DNA from: Nilaparvata lugens | Taxonomy: Eukaryota; Arthropoda; Insecta; Hemiptera; Delphacidae | DNA: 64,000 nt | Direction: 5' to 3' | Assembly (NCBI RefSeq): GCF_014356525.2 | Contig: NC_052510.1 | Span: forward strand, 13,130,778 to 13,194,777 | Shown: piece after piece, positions 9,355 through 19,221 of the stretch | Layout: every line of letters starts with the position of its first letter | Numbering within the stretch: the first letter of the stretch is position 1 | Made by a program: the position numbers and the translations under genes | The notes under the pieces: model-generated | Seen by the model: the letters and a program-made list of their open reading frames with translations, nothing else | What the model was told of the DNA's origin: nothing | Database searches by the model: none

Positions 9355-11887
9355 TTACCAGTTAAACTCCTGTGTAAGTAATCGCCTACAACGCCAGGCA
9401 TCTCTACAATAGGAGGCCAACCCTACCCAATCTCTTCCATTCATAAAAGAAACGAAATCATCCCTTGATAGCTCCCCAATTCCAAACCATTTTCTTCTCC
9501 ATTCTCTCAAACAAGGACATCGAGCTATGAAATGATAAATATCCTCAATTTCTTTCAGATTACACATGGAGCAAACATAATTCCCATCAGCAACCCATGG
9601 TTTGTAGTTTAAATGGATCAGTTCACCCCTTGCTTTAAGTATCCACCTCATGACCCACATTTCATAATTATAATTCTTTATATAATTTTTGTCACCCAGT
9701 TCCAAATTGAGAGTTTTGTACCATGTGTGGAAACGCCCATCTTGAGCATCCCGCAAAAAATTTCCCTATGCATCTTGTTCAAACCTGTGATTATTCTTTT
9801 AAATGAGTCATCCCAATTAACTTCGTACTCATAATTTATACCAATTTGATTACTTAATTTCTTCCACTCTTTGAACCAGAAACATTTCTTTTGAATAACT
9901 TGTTGAGCCAGGAATTTAGGGAGCCTTTCATCTTTCATTTTCATAACTCTTAGAATATAATTGTAATGGAGTCTAAGGCAATATTCGAATAGAGGTGTTA
10001 GTTGAGTTTCAATAAACAACATATAATTCGGTGTATTTATTGGAAGTGCAAAAATCTTCTTGATGAAAAGGCGCTGCAACTTTTCTACACTATCATATTG
10101 TCTAAAACCCCACACCTGTGCTCCGTAACACAAGATCGCCCTTGCACAAGCTTTGAACAACTTACATTTGACTGGAAAATCTACACTACTACTATTTAAA
10201 ATACCTTTCCATGCCACATTCAATGCTAATTTTGCCTTGTCTAATTTATCACTCACTTGAGCTTCAAAATTCAAGGTTGGAGTTAGAACTACCCCCAGAT
10301 ATTTATACCTGTTGACACACTCTATCTGCTCATTTTTATATGTCCATTTCTCGCTCCTAGCCATTTTTCCCCCGTTCCTAAAAACCATTAATTTTGACTT
10401 ATCTAAATTAACTCTTAAATTCCACCTTTCACAGTAACGCTCTAAATTGTTTATCATGTACTGGAGTCCCACTGGCGAGTCCGAAATCAAAGCTATGTCA
10501 TCGGCATACAATAAAACCCTAATCCTCTTACCACCTATTATTAATCCTCCCCCTAATTCATCATGTAAGTCATTCATAAATAGGGAAAAAAGCAACGGGC
10601 TCAACAAACAACCTTGCCTCAAGCCTGACTTCGTTTCAAAACGTTGGGAGAGACCCCCATTGGCAGTACACCATACACTAGAAGTTGTGCCTTCATTCAA
10701 TGCCCTCAAAATATTCAATGTCCTTGTTGAGAGACCTAAGAGACTAAGCTTATAAAATAGTGCATTCCTATCTATTGAGTCGAACGCGGCAGAGTAATCC
10801 ACAAAAAAGCAATATAGTTTACCCCTTTTTTCAGCCAGCCGCAGACTAATGATGGATGTTAGGGTGAATATATTATCAATGGTCGAGTACCCCTTACGAA
10901 AGCCAGCCTGAAACTCGTTCAAGATTTTATCTTCCCCCACCCAGCAGTTGAGTCTATTAAGAATTAACCCTGCAAATATTTTGAAAAATGTTGATAAAAA
11001 ACTAATGCCTCTGAAATTAGCTACTACATCGCACTCACCCTTCTTGAAAAGGGGAAAAATTATTGACGACTTAAAGCTATGTGGGACTCTACCTGATGTA
11101 AATATAGAATTGTAGACATTCAGCAATTTGTTTAGAAAGTTATCAGGTGCATTTTTATAATACTCGAATGGGATCTGATCTTCACCAGGCGCTTTATTAT
11201 TTTTTACTAATTTTAAAACTCTACTCAGCTCTTCCCTACTAAAATCTCTATCTAATCTGTTGTCAACTATGTATAAGGTTCAGCATAGAAATGAGGTAAA
11301 GCTAACATTTCGGGATTCAAGAGTTGTTGGAAATAGATTACCCAGTCTTGAGGAGTTATGGCGTTATTTACAATATTATTCCTCAATTTATATTTATTCA
11401 GAGCTTGCCAAAAGTCCTTAGAGTTTTGTGCAGCAGAAATTGAATTTACTAGTCTTCTCATAGCTTTTACTTTTCTCGTAACATATTTTTTTTAATTTAT
11501 TTCTGTCATATAAGTACAATTTTCTAGTGCAATCATTATTGATACGGCGATACAAATTCAAAAGAGATAAAACCTTGCTTCTGGCTTTCCAACACTCATT
11601 ATCAAACCAAGCTTGCTTTCGTTCAAAACTAATTGAACTTTGACCGTTTCCTAGAGCAAGACCCACTTCTCGAATACATTCTGTGAGAGTTTGGCTTGCC
11701 TGATCGACATCATCACTTAATACTACATTATTAACTCTACTAGCTATCTTATCTTTATATTTTTCTCCGATAACTTTATTCCAAGCCAATTTCGGCAGTA
11801 ACGGTAAACATTGATACTTATCAACTGTTTTCTTACCTACATTCAATACAACTTCGATAGGCAAATGGTCAGAAAAAGCCTGAGGAA
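9355..11887 (-). pseudogene. LINE B: end of endonuclease, reverse transcriptase and C-terminal zinc knuckle
   Basis: From the P2 junction leftwards, frames give the endonuclease end (AFSDHLPIEVV with the catalytic SDH), a linker, KAPGEDQIPFEYY, then the main reverse transcriptase frame (11126-9678) with NFRGISFLS, QAGFRKGYSTIDN, VDYSAAFDSI, GLRQGCLLSPLLF and the active-site YADDIAL. The C-terminus (9756-9355) has a Cys-rich knuckle, CSMCNLKEIEDIYHFIARCP, of the C-x2-C-x8-H-x4-C kind found after the RT in several LINE clades. At least three frame changes (near 11450, 11200 and 9720) show decay. Confidence 0.88.
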
Positions 11888-11962
11888 AGTAGCCTAATAT
11901 CAAGACTTCAGACGGGTTTTTTTGCACAATCCCCAAGAAATAAGGAAAAATTTTTGCGCAAA

Positions 11963-12143
11963 TCCCCCTCCCCCTCCCCCTCCCCCTCTGCACCCCCCTC
12001 TCCACCCCCTCTCCTTCTCCCTCTCCCTCTCCCTCACCCTCTCCTCCCCCTCTCCCTCTCCCTCTCCCTCTCCTTCTCCCTCTCCCTCTCCTTCTCCTTC
12101 TCCCTCTCCTTCTCCCTCTCCCTCTCCCTCTCCCCTCTCCCAG
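11963..12143 (+). repeat. CCCTCT polypyrimidine minisatellite in P2 left TIR
   Basis: About 180 bases of hexanucleotide CCCTCT/TCTCCC units. The right TIR has no equivalent run at its matching point (about 17580), so the expansion happened after insertion or is an assembly feature. Ser/Pro-rich open frames across it are artefacts. Confidence 0.9.
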
Positions 12144-12196
12144 TGAGGATGAGGGGGAGGGAATAAAAAATTTCCCTTTTTGGAGGAAAAATTCCC

Positions 12197-12376
12197 TACT
12201 GTCAGATTAAAGTGAATCCATCTTTATACTGTCAAATTAAAGTGAATCCATATTTCTACTGACAGATTAAAGTGAATCCATCTTTATACTGTCAAATTAA
12301 AGTGAATCCATATTTCTACTGTCAAATTAAAGTGAATCCATATTTCTACTGTCAAATTAAAGTGAATCCGGTTTGC
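12197..12376 (+). repeat. 30-bp tandem repeat in P2 left TIR
   Basis: Six copies of a 30-bp unit (TACTGTCAAATTAAAGTGAA, then about 10 more bases) start at 12197, 12227, 12257, 12287, 12317 and 12347. Degenerate inverted copies lie at about 17340-17510 in the right TIR. Confidence 0.9.
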
Positions 12377-12564
12377 TTTCCACCCGACAGTTACGAAGAA
12401 TTTCCAAATTTATATTGAAATTTTCTATGTGCTGTACAAACCTGCGGGCGTTGCTTTTTAAGTGTGCTCTCCGAGAATATCTATTAGTAAATTTAGTACG
12501 AACAAGCATTCCAAAAATATTTATAGATATTCTCAGACCTATATCACTTGGGGTATCAACATCA

Positions 12565-12870
12565 TCAATATCGGTGCAGTTCTCTTAGGAAAATTCGATT
12601 TCCACTGACATTAAGTTCCCACGAGCGTGAAAGAAAACTTTTAAGTTTATGCTTGTTTAAGACTAGAGAATACTCATTGGGCAAGTTGATAACCTCTTTA
12701 AAGTCTCCTTCACTATCAATTATGTGTATGCAAATTTCACCACTATCAGGAAATGTGACATTGGTTACAGTATACCAATCGTAAGCCAAATGGTCAAAAC
12801 CCCAATTTGCTTGTGGGTCTGCATCAATTGAAAATTCATTAAAGCTTGTGCAATCGAAATAAGCACTCAT
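12565..12870 (-). CDS. unrecognised P2 ORF, 101 aa
   Basis: The protein starts MSAYFDCTSF and is acidic in its first half, with predicted beta-type alternation (WYTVTNVTFPDSGEICIHI) and a basic end. It begins inside P2 and stops right at the inner edge of the left TIR, in the orientation opposite to the capsid genes. I recognise no family, and no counterpart is visible in the P1 part of the window. Confidence 0.4.
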   Translation of the reverse strand: MSAYFDCTSFNEFSIDADPQANWGFDHLAYDWYTVTNVTFPDSGEICIHIIDSEGDFKEVINLPNEYSLVLNKHKLKSFLSRSWELNVSGNRIFLRELHRY

Positions 12871-13117
12871 CTTATCAGTTCGAACGTTTCAAAGCAAATG
12901 ACACCTTCTGTTGCTGCAATTTGACGCGTGCTATACTTTCCTTATCTAATGTGATGTTATGTAGTGAAATCCATCGCTCGTGCCAAGGTTATAGAGAGAA
13001 ATGGTGATGCGCTCCTATGTGTTTTAGACAAGTAGCAGACTGGTATGCACCCAATTCTGGCCTCCTCGCGCATTGCTGCTTTCCCTCGCCAGCTATGCTT
13101 ACAATGCTTACCGCTCG

Positions 13118-13549
13118 TTATAGATTTTCTTTTGGGGCTAATACAAACCCAGCATATTGACCAAGACCCATTTTCGATGTAATCAAATCTCCCACCTGTT
13201 CCTCAGTCAAATTATGTTGTTTAGCTTCTATCCAATTCATATTAAAACTAACTTTTGCGTAATTCCTTACAATATCGTAGGCCATTTTGTGAATGAATAA
13301 TTTTAAATAATCTATAAAAGCGGGTGAACATTGCAGTCTCATCACAGTATCTTTTTCAGAATTTGTAATCAAGGTTGTTAGTTCATCATTAACCTTTTTA
13401 ACAGCAAGATCCAATTCATCTTTCTTAATAAAATCTTTTAAATCAGTTTTTTGTGCATATTGCTCAGTAATTTGTTTAATCAGACCATTAACAGCATCCT
13501 TTGTAACGAATTGTTTAATCCCATCAAAAATAGTAGCTTTTATTGCGTC
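13118..13549 (-). pseudogene. P2 coiled-coil-like protein, 5' end lost at a deletion junction
   Basis: A minus-strand frame is open from about 13549 to the stop at 13118 (144 codons) with no ATG near its beginning, so the N-terminus is missing. The first half is Lys/Asp rich with heptad-like spacing (TDLKDFIKKDELDLAVKKV); the C-terminus reads GLGQYAGFVLAP. Directly beyond its truncated start begins the truncated penton homologue on the plus strand. Both genes are therefore cut at the same place, which marks an internal deletion of P2. Confidence 0.5.
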
Positions 13550-13555
13550 TTATAT

Positions 13556-13846
13556 TCCAAACATCTGGTTAACATATCGAGCATTGATGGTATTCTTGTT
13601 GAATGTAATTTAGCATGTGGCAGTTACTTTAACGGAAAAGAAAAACATATAATCTACGAATTTTTGCCAAAGGTTCCTAGCGGTTATTTAATAAATGAAG
13701 TACCCTCTCCAATTATTTATGTACCTTTGAATACACGTTGAATTCAAACTATTAATGTAAAGGTAACAGACCAGAACGGATCGTTTATTGATTTCCGCGG
13801 AGATACAATTACAATTAGACTACACATACGTGAAAAACAAAAGTAA
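13556..13846 (+). pseudogene. penton-like minor capsid protein, C-terminal part with in-frame TGA
   Basis: Homologous to the C-terminal third or so of the P1 gene at 340-1023: CNLACGSYF, FLPKVPSGYLI, then TDQNGSFIDFRGD and LHIRE. The first two thirds are absent because of the junction near 13550. A TGA at 13739-13741 interrupts the frame after LNTR, yet similarity continues in the same frame to TAA at 13844-13846. That stop overlaps the next ATG by one base. Confidence 0.75.
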
Positions 13847-14034
13847 TGGGATATCTTATTTTCAACCCGCGTACGCGTAGTACGTGTACGCATAATCAAG
13901 TCATCAGAGAAAAGGTCGCGATAGCGTCAACATCTAGTAAAAGCAATAGGGCGTTATCAGCTAAAAGTGCGAGAACTTTGGAAAGATTAGGTTTTATAGT
14001 TAATTGGCGACATGTCAGGAGGGGCCGCAATTAG
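13846..14034 (+). CDS. small basic late protein, homologue of P1 105-338
   Basis: This 62-aa product starts MGYLIFNPR and ends with LERLGFIVNW, like its P1 relative. The ATG overlaps the penton TAA by one base (TAATG), and the 3' end overlaps the capsid start by 23 nt. It contains many Arg, Lys and Ser residues. The position between penton and capsid genes is the same in both elements, which supports a real gene. Function is unknown. Confidence 0.6.
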   Translation: MGYLIFNPRTRSTCTHNQVIREKVAIASTSSKSNRALSAKSARTLERLGFIVNWRHVRRGRN

Positions 14035-15277
14035 TGATATTCTGGATGTGGAGACAGAGCTTCAGTTTTATAATGACATAACCAAATTCCAGTTTCATAC
14101 ACATACAGTTTATTCAGGACAAGAAATAAAAAACTCTGATGAAGCTCGAATTGGAATAAATTCATTGGATGTGTACACTTTACCTTGCAAATCATTTATA
14201 TTAATTGAGGAAACGGTGAGCTGTACAAAACCGGCAGCGCCTGCGATTACAGTAGCAGGAGAGGCAACTCAACCGGCTGGTGCGCCCATTGCGGCAGACT
14301 ATAAATTAAGCAGTAACATAGTGGGCAACCTTTTTGATGAAATACGATACGAATTAGCAGGTCAACAAATTTCCAAATCAAGATTAATTGGTTTAACTTC
14401 TACAATTAAAGCTATTCTTGTGAAGAACGCATCTGATAAAAACACATATCATTTAGCTGGTTTTGATAGAGCAGGATATGAGCTAACAGATAATAAATTC
14501 ACTTTCTGTGTGCCGTTGAAATTAATCCTTCCATTTTTTGAAGATTTTCAAAGAATAATTTTAAACTTGAAACAAGAGCTTGTATTATTGAGGTCGCCCT
14601 CAGACCTCAATTGCGTCGAGTCTGCAACCGGTACAGAGGTTAGTGTAAAAATTACTAAGCTCCAATGGCGGATGCCCTACATTACTTTAGAAGATCATGT
14701 GTGATTGAAATTTTTGAGACTGCTCGATGCCGACACTCCACTGAAATTAAGTTTCCGTCATTGGGAAATTTGTGAATTACCAAATTTGCAAAATTCACTT
14801 GTTCATTCTTGGTCAGTACGCACAACATCGAATTTTGATACTCCAAAATATATTATAATTGCATTTCAAACTGATCGAAAGAATAAAATTAAAAAATCAA
14901 TATCTAATTTTGACAGCTGTAATATTTACAATGTTAAAGTATATTTGAATAGTGAGTATTATCCATACGAAAATCTGCTAGGTAAGAAGGAAGTTTTATA
15001 CCGGATGTTCCTGGATTTCGCACCCTCGTATTATAATCATTCAATCAATAGCGAACTCGGAACAGAAATCAATTTTAAAACGTTTTGTGAATCAACACCG
15101 CTGATTGTTGTAGATTGTTCACACCAACCAAGTCATTTGAAATCATCGACAGATGTTCGTATTGAAATGGAATTTAATAGTGCAGTACCTGCATATACTT
15201 CCGCGTATTGCGTTTTAATTAGCGATCATGTGATGGAGTACACGCCACTCACGAGCATGGTGAAAGAAGTTCAGTAA
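14012..15277 (+). pseudogene. major capsid protein, one in-frame TGA
   Basis: About 421 codons starting MSGGAAISDILDVE. The frame is stopped by TGA at 14702-14704 after LEDHV, but coding continues in the same frame to TAA at 15275-15277 (LRLLDADTPLKLSFRHWEIC, later FCESTPLIVVDCSHQ and SAVPAYTSAYCVLISDH). Gene order and the P1 homologue mark it as the Polinton capsid gene, which in the family forms trimeric double jelly-roll capsomers. The single stop looks like recent decay, or less likely readthrough. The call as capsid rests on position and general character rather than on a catalytic motif. Confidence 0.68.
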
Positions 15278-15304
15278 TTTGTTGATAGAGTGCATCACTG
15301 CAGG

Positions 15305-15347
15305 TTATATAAGGTGTGTACTGCACCAAATGTAAGCCATTATCAGT
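15305..15347 (+). promoter_or_regulatory. candidate promoter: TATA box and TCAGT initiator
   Basis: In the 90-bp space before the 15368 gene there is TATATAAG at 15305-15312 and an arthropod initiator-like TCAGT at 15343-15347. The spacing is about 8-10 bp longer than usual. A second TCAGT (ATCAGTGTAG near 16641) precedes the 16791 gene. Confidence 0.35.
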
Positions 15348-15367
15348 TTTACCTTTGAACAGGAATC

Positions 15368-16324
15368 ATGTCCTATTCTTTGTGTTCTGATATTTTGGTG
15401 GACAAGCCACAAACTCGCTCTATCCAGTGTGATCTTGATTCTGATATTTTGGACAAAGCTCAGTCGTCGCTACTTTACGATATTGAATCAACAAATTTCT
15501 ATTATGAACCAAGGAGAAGCAGTACATCAATGCAGAAGTCGGGAGAGGAGGAGGAGGAGGGGGCGCCAGAGGTGGAGGAACAGAAAGGAGTGCAAAAGCA
15601 GACACCTACGAAAATTGCTACGGTTGATCTTCACTGGTTTAAGCAAACTTGTAATCAAATTATTGTAAAGGAACTTGCTATTGTCGATGAGAGCAATAAT
15701 TATGTTGTATTTCATTTCAAATCACCATTTCCAAAGATGGAATTGACTACAAAATTGTTTAACGACGTAACATGGCTGGAACGTAACTATCATAAAATAA
15801 AATGGGAAGATGGAGATTTGGAATGGAATGAGACAATTATCCGTGAATACCTCACAGGTTATGAAAAAATTTTTACAAAAGGAACTGAAAAAGCAAAGTT
15901 TTTGAGAAGATTGCATTCTAACGTACAATGCATACCAGAGGACTTTCTCAAGCCCGATTTCAGCTTTTTCACCACTTCGTGGTGTTATGATGCATGTAAG
16001 ATACATAAGTATAGACCCGATGGAAGGTGTGCGTTGTACAGTGCCCAACATTATAATTCTCTGCTGTTTAAAAATATGTATCAAACAAATAATTTCTTGT
16101 GCGAGAATACTCGTATGAAAAGTATGAAATTGGCGGCTATGTATACAAATGCTCAGAAAAGAAACTTTGCACGATATGGATTCTTCTACAACGGAAAGGA
16201 ATTACAGTGTGTTTATTGCTCGCATGCACTGAGACTGCATAAAGCTCGCACGTGTTGTCTGTCTGCAATTATTAATGAAGAAAGACCGTTTAATTATTCT
16301 ATAATAGTGCCAGCCTACACATAG
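15368..16324 (+). CDS. P2 protein with C-terminal BIR-like zinc motif, 318 aa
   Basis: The N-terminal third is acidic, with a Glu run (GEEEEEG). The middle is unrecognised (VDLHWFKQTC, TWLERNYHKI). Residues about 260-300 resemble a baculovirus IAP repeat: Arg and Lys ahead of LAAMYTNAQ, then FARYGFFYNGKELQCVYCSH. The first two zinc ligands (C-x2-C) are present, but the later His and Cys are at unusual distances (HKARTCC), so the domain is shortened or divergent. BIR proteins inhibit apoptosis or bind similar motifs; such a role here is inference. The frame is intact, 90 bp after the capsid gene, with its own candidate promoter. Confidence 0.5.
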   Translation: MSYSLCSDILVDKPQTRSIQCDLDSDILDKAQSSLLYDIESTNFYYEPRRSSTSMQKSGEEEEEGAPEVEEQKGVQKQTPTKIATVDLHWFKQTCNQIIVKELAIVDESNNYVVFHFKSPFPKMELTTKLFNDVTWLERNYHKIKWEDGDLEWNETIIREYLTGYEKIFTKGTEKAKFLRRLHSNVQCIPEDFLKPDFSFFTTSWCYDACKIHKYRPDGRCALYSAQHYNSLLFKNMYQTNNFLCENTRMKSMKLAAMYTNAQKRNFARYGFFYNGKELQCVYCSHALRLHKARTCCLSAIINEERPFNYSIIVPAYT

Positions 16325-16342
16325 TTTTACTACTCGACAACG

Positions 16343-16582
16343 ATGGATCCGGCAAAGTGGTTATCTGCTGACAACGAATTGGAAGTGAGGTTAAAAAACT
16401 GCATAGACTGGTATGATGAGTGTGAAAGTGCAATTCAGAAATCATCTAGTGAAAATTATAGTTTGGCGAAACAATTAAAGGCTATTTTTCTAAGCACAGT
16501 TAATTTGAACGATATAAAAGACTATTTGTGCTATTACCGTCCATACAATTTGTCTGTAGATAAATTGAAGATGAAGTTATGA
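16343..16582 (+). CDS. unrecognised P2 ORF, 79 aa
   Basis: A short helical, charged protein beginning MDPAKWLSADNELE, 18 bp after the BIR-like gene and on the same strand. No motif is recognised. The tight spacing supports joint transcription. Confidence 0.4.
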   Translation: MDPAKWLSADNELEVRLKNCIDWYDECESAIQKSSSENYSLAKQLKAIFLSTVNLNDIKDYLCYYRPYNLSVDKLKMKL

Positions 16583-16675
16583 TGTATTGTTGTAGTGAAA
16601 TTTTTTAATTCAGATATTTCCTCGAACATTTTGGTTTAGTATCAGTGTAGACTTGATTGAGTGAGCACGCGAGAA

Positions 16676-16752
16676 ACGCCCCCTCAGACACAACTGTTAC
16701 AGCTTGACCTTATCAAGAGATACGCCCCCTCAGAGCCAACTCTGTTACAGCT
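16676..16752 (+). repeat. paired direct repeat upstream of 16791 ORF
   Basis: ACGCCCCCTCAGA followed by an AACT...GTTACAGCT block occurs at 16676-16704 and again at 16722-16752. The GC content is higher than the surroundings. It could be a regulatory duplication in the P2 intergenic region. Confidence 0.6.
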
Positions 16753-16790
16753 AAGGAATCTACCTTATTGTTCATAACATAATCGAGGTC

Positions 16791-17105
16791 ATGCAGTGTT
16801 TTAGCTTTGCTAAATTCAAAAAATTATCTCGCCTCTTGATGTCAATTTCATTCAATGAATTTGATTCTATTGCAAAAAATATTAAATTTTCAACAGGATT
16901 CCAAGGCGATGATTTACCGTTAACAAAAACAGAAAATGTACATTTTCCAATTTTATCTGAGATTTTCGAATTATTGGACATACTAGATACAGGTCATCTA
17001 CATTATTGTAGTGCAAATGATTTCTCAACTATTGTTACAAATACCGATGAACTTTGGAAATGCTTGTATGACATTGCAGATAAAAAATGTAAAAGATCAA
17101 CTTAG
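16791..17105 (+). CDS. unrecognised P2 ORF, 104 aa
   Basis: ATG 16791 opens a 104-aa frame ending 36 bp before the inner edge of the right TIR. The sequence mixes hydrophobic and charged residues (LSEIFELLDILDTGHLHYC) without a recognised domain. It lies on the same strand as the capsid genes. Confidence 0.4.
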   Translation: MQCFSFAKFKKLSRLLMSISFNEFDSIAKNIKFSTGFQGDDLPLTKTENVHFPILSEIFELLDILDTGHLHYCSANDFSTIVTNTDELWKCLYDIADKKCKRST

Positions 17106-17141
17106 ATCATTGACCTCTCTCTGTTAAGACATCAATAGAGC

Positions 17142-17666
17142 TGATACCCCAAGTGATATAGGTCTGAGGATATCTATAAATATTTTTGGAATGCTTGTTC
17201 GTACTAAATTTACTATAGATATTCTCGGAGAGCACACTTAAAAAGCAACGCCTGCGGTTTGTACAGCACATAGAAAATTTCAATATAAATTTGTGAAATT
17301 TTTCTTAACTGTCGGGTGGAAAGCAAACCAATCACTTTTTACAGTATAAAGATGGATTCACTCATCTAGCATTCACTTTAATTTGACAGTAGAGAATTTT
17401 TCCCTCAAAGGGAAATTATTTTTTCACTCATCTAGCATTCACTTTAATTTGACAGTATAAAGATGTATTCACTTTGATTTGACAGTAGAAATATGGATTC
17501 ACTTTGCATTTAAAGATTTTAGGGTTGCATTTAAAGTAATATCCTTGCATTTAAAGATCCTTGCAACTAACTCTAGAACGAGAGAGGGGGATTTGCGCAA
17601 AAATTTTTCCTTATTTCTCGGGGATTGCGCAAAAAAACCCGTCTGAAATCTTGATATTAGGCTACT
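17142..17666 (-). repeat. P2 right terminal inverted repeat
   Basis: The inverted partner of 11888-12559. It begins inside with TGATACCCCAAGTGATATAG and ends GATATTAGGCTACT at 17666, directly followed by the target duplication GAGGAA. Confidence 0.9.
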
Positions 17667-18248
17667 GAGGAACTACTTTAAAATTAGCTACATAATTTAA
17701 ATAATCTAAATTAATAGCTGCAATATCATTTACAGAATTGCCCATTGCTCCAACAAACGTCATTTCTCCTTCTAGATCGCCCTCCATCCTTCCATTTAAT
17801 ATAATAAATCCCAATTCTGTACACATATCCAAGTATCTACGCCCCCTACTGTTAACTATAGTATCTTTTGAATTTCTTCCACTACTTAACCCACTATACA
17901 CAGTCCGACCTACATAACTAGACATCTTCTGTTCTTTACCGATTCGAACGTTTTTATCTCCTATCACTAGAAATCCCTCATCTGAGTTTTGCAGCAATAC
18001 ATTGTTCATCTCTTGAAAATCTCTTTCCCAGTTATTACAGTTGATATATACAGGCAATACATTTAGGAAAACAGAATTATCTAAATTTATAACAATTGCT
18101 TTCATATTATCAATATTTTTAAAATTCAACTTATCTCTGAAATCTGAGGTTTTATTAATACCTAGTAACATACCCCCACTAGCACGACCATACTGAGAGC
18201 TTTTTTGCGCATAACACCAGATCAGTTTAAAATCATTTAGATAATCAC
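17667..18248 (-). pseudogene. LINE B endonuclease, middle part
   Basis: The minus-strand frame carries the centre of the APE-like endonuclease: GRASGGMLLG, then FLVIGDKNVRIG (the GDxN-type core), RGRRYLDMCTELGFIILNGR and FKVVPQ at the P2 junction. It is bounded on the left by the P2 duplication and on the right by the LTR-element duplication TCAC (18245-18248). It is the exact continuation of the pieces at 11887 and 24117. Confidence 0.85.
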
Positions 18249-19058
18249 TGTAATATTACATTTTTTTCTCGATTGGAATCGAATCTTCAATTCGAGATCT
18301 ATAAAACTTTATAGTAAATATCAGAGTCATCGATATACGGACAACTTTTTGACTGAGAATTTATTGTAAATGATTGTGTTGCATGTTCAATGGTATCACT
18401 GAAAAAACAAACTCTGTAAACAGAGTTAACAGAATTAACAGCTAATATAGAGGATATATAAAATTTAAAATAACAGTTTCAAAATAAAGTTTTATTGAGA
18501 ACAAATATAAAATGTGAATTCTAAACTTGTAATTTATAATTTTTTTGGTGACGTGTCCATGACATCGACACTGTTTGAAGTTGGTTTGCTCTGTACCTTT
18601 GTGCCTGCCAGGCTTCCGTTCTCTCTAAAAATGGTGGCCGGCTATGGAAAGTGTTTTGTGCTCTCTGAATATTTTTCTGTTCAATTGAAATTTATAATGT
18701 TTTAAATTGAGTTTTGAACAGTGTATAGTGTTCTTTTTTGTCTATAATTTGTTTCTTGTGTATACTAGCCTATAGCCATTGTTTTCAACTATATAAACTG
18801 GATAAGTATTTAGCTCGTAACAACTTTAGATGCTTAAGCATGTAAGATATTGTTCTTTGTGTATTTGTGTAGTATATTGCCAAAATTCTTCTGAAGATTA
18901 TAAGTTAATTTGCTCTGAAAACTGGATTTCTCATTCATAGGCGATAGATCCATTCATAGTTTACCAAGAATCTATTACGTTGGAGCCGATAACCTTCCTT
19001 AGGTTAATAGGTGAAAATTTGCTATCCAACCGATTTAGGAGAAATTGGTAGCACGGCA
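18249..19058 (+). repeat. 5' LTR
   Basis: Starts TGTAATATTACA and ends TAGCACGGCA. Differences from the 3' LTR include a T-run length change near the start and scattered substitutions. A short perfect inverted motif, CTCTGTAAACAGAG, lies near 18411. Confidence 0.93.
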
Positions 19059-19071
19059 AATGTTACCCCTG

Positions 19072-19086
19072 TGGTGGGACCGAATT
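19072..19086 (+). other. candidate primer binding site
   Basis: TGGTGGGACCGAATT lies 13 nt after the 5' LTR and has the TGG start expected of a tRNA-primed site. The match to a particular tRNA was not determined, and the offset is larger than usual. Confidence 0.3.
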
Positions 19087-19221
19087 ACAAAATAAATATG
19101 TCCCAAATGGTACACCATGAAATCCCTGGTTATGAAAAATTATTAGTAGGATAGATATCTTGATAGGTTATGAATGGTATACTGCTGAGTGGGAAATCGG
19201 TTCAAGAGAGATCAAGTCCTA

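Larger units (their letters stand above)
11888..12559 (+). repeat. P2 left terminal inverted repeat
   Basis: It pairs with 17142-17666. Shared parts include the terminal AGTAGCC, the stretch GCGCAAATCCCC, the 30-bp repeats, and a unique inner part from GGTTTGCTTTCCACCCGACAG to CACTTGGGGTATCA. It is longer than the right copy (672 against 525 bp) because of tandem-repeat expansion. Confidence 0.9.
11888..17666 (+). mobile_element. Polinton P2, 5.8-kb internally deleted copy with complete ends
   Basis: Both ends are defined. The 5' terminus begins AGTAGCCTAATATC at 11888, and the 3' terminus ends with its reverse complement, GATATTAGGCTACT, at 17666. The 6-bp direct repeat GAGGAA flanks it at 11882-11887 and 17667-17672. 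AG...CT termini with 6-bp duplications are Polinton hallmarks. Intact Polintons are typically 15-20 kb with polymerase B and a retroviral-type integrase. This copy keeps only a penton fragment, the capsid gene, a BIR-like gene and small ORFs, so it could move only with help from another copy. Confidence 0.92.

Noticed and set aside
11922..12166. Ser-Pro-rich ORFs
   Set aside because: Product of the CCCTCT array in the P2 terminal repeat.
12197..12376. CRISPR-like array (regular 30-bp repeats)
   Set aside because: Units are contiguous without spacers and lie in a transposon TIR of a eukaryote.
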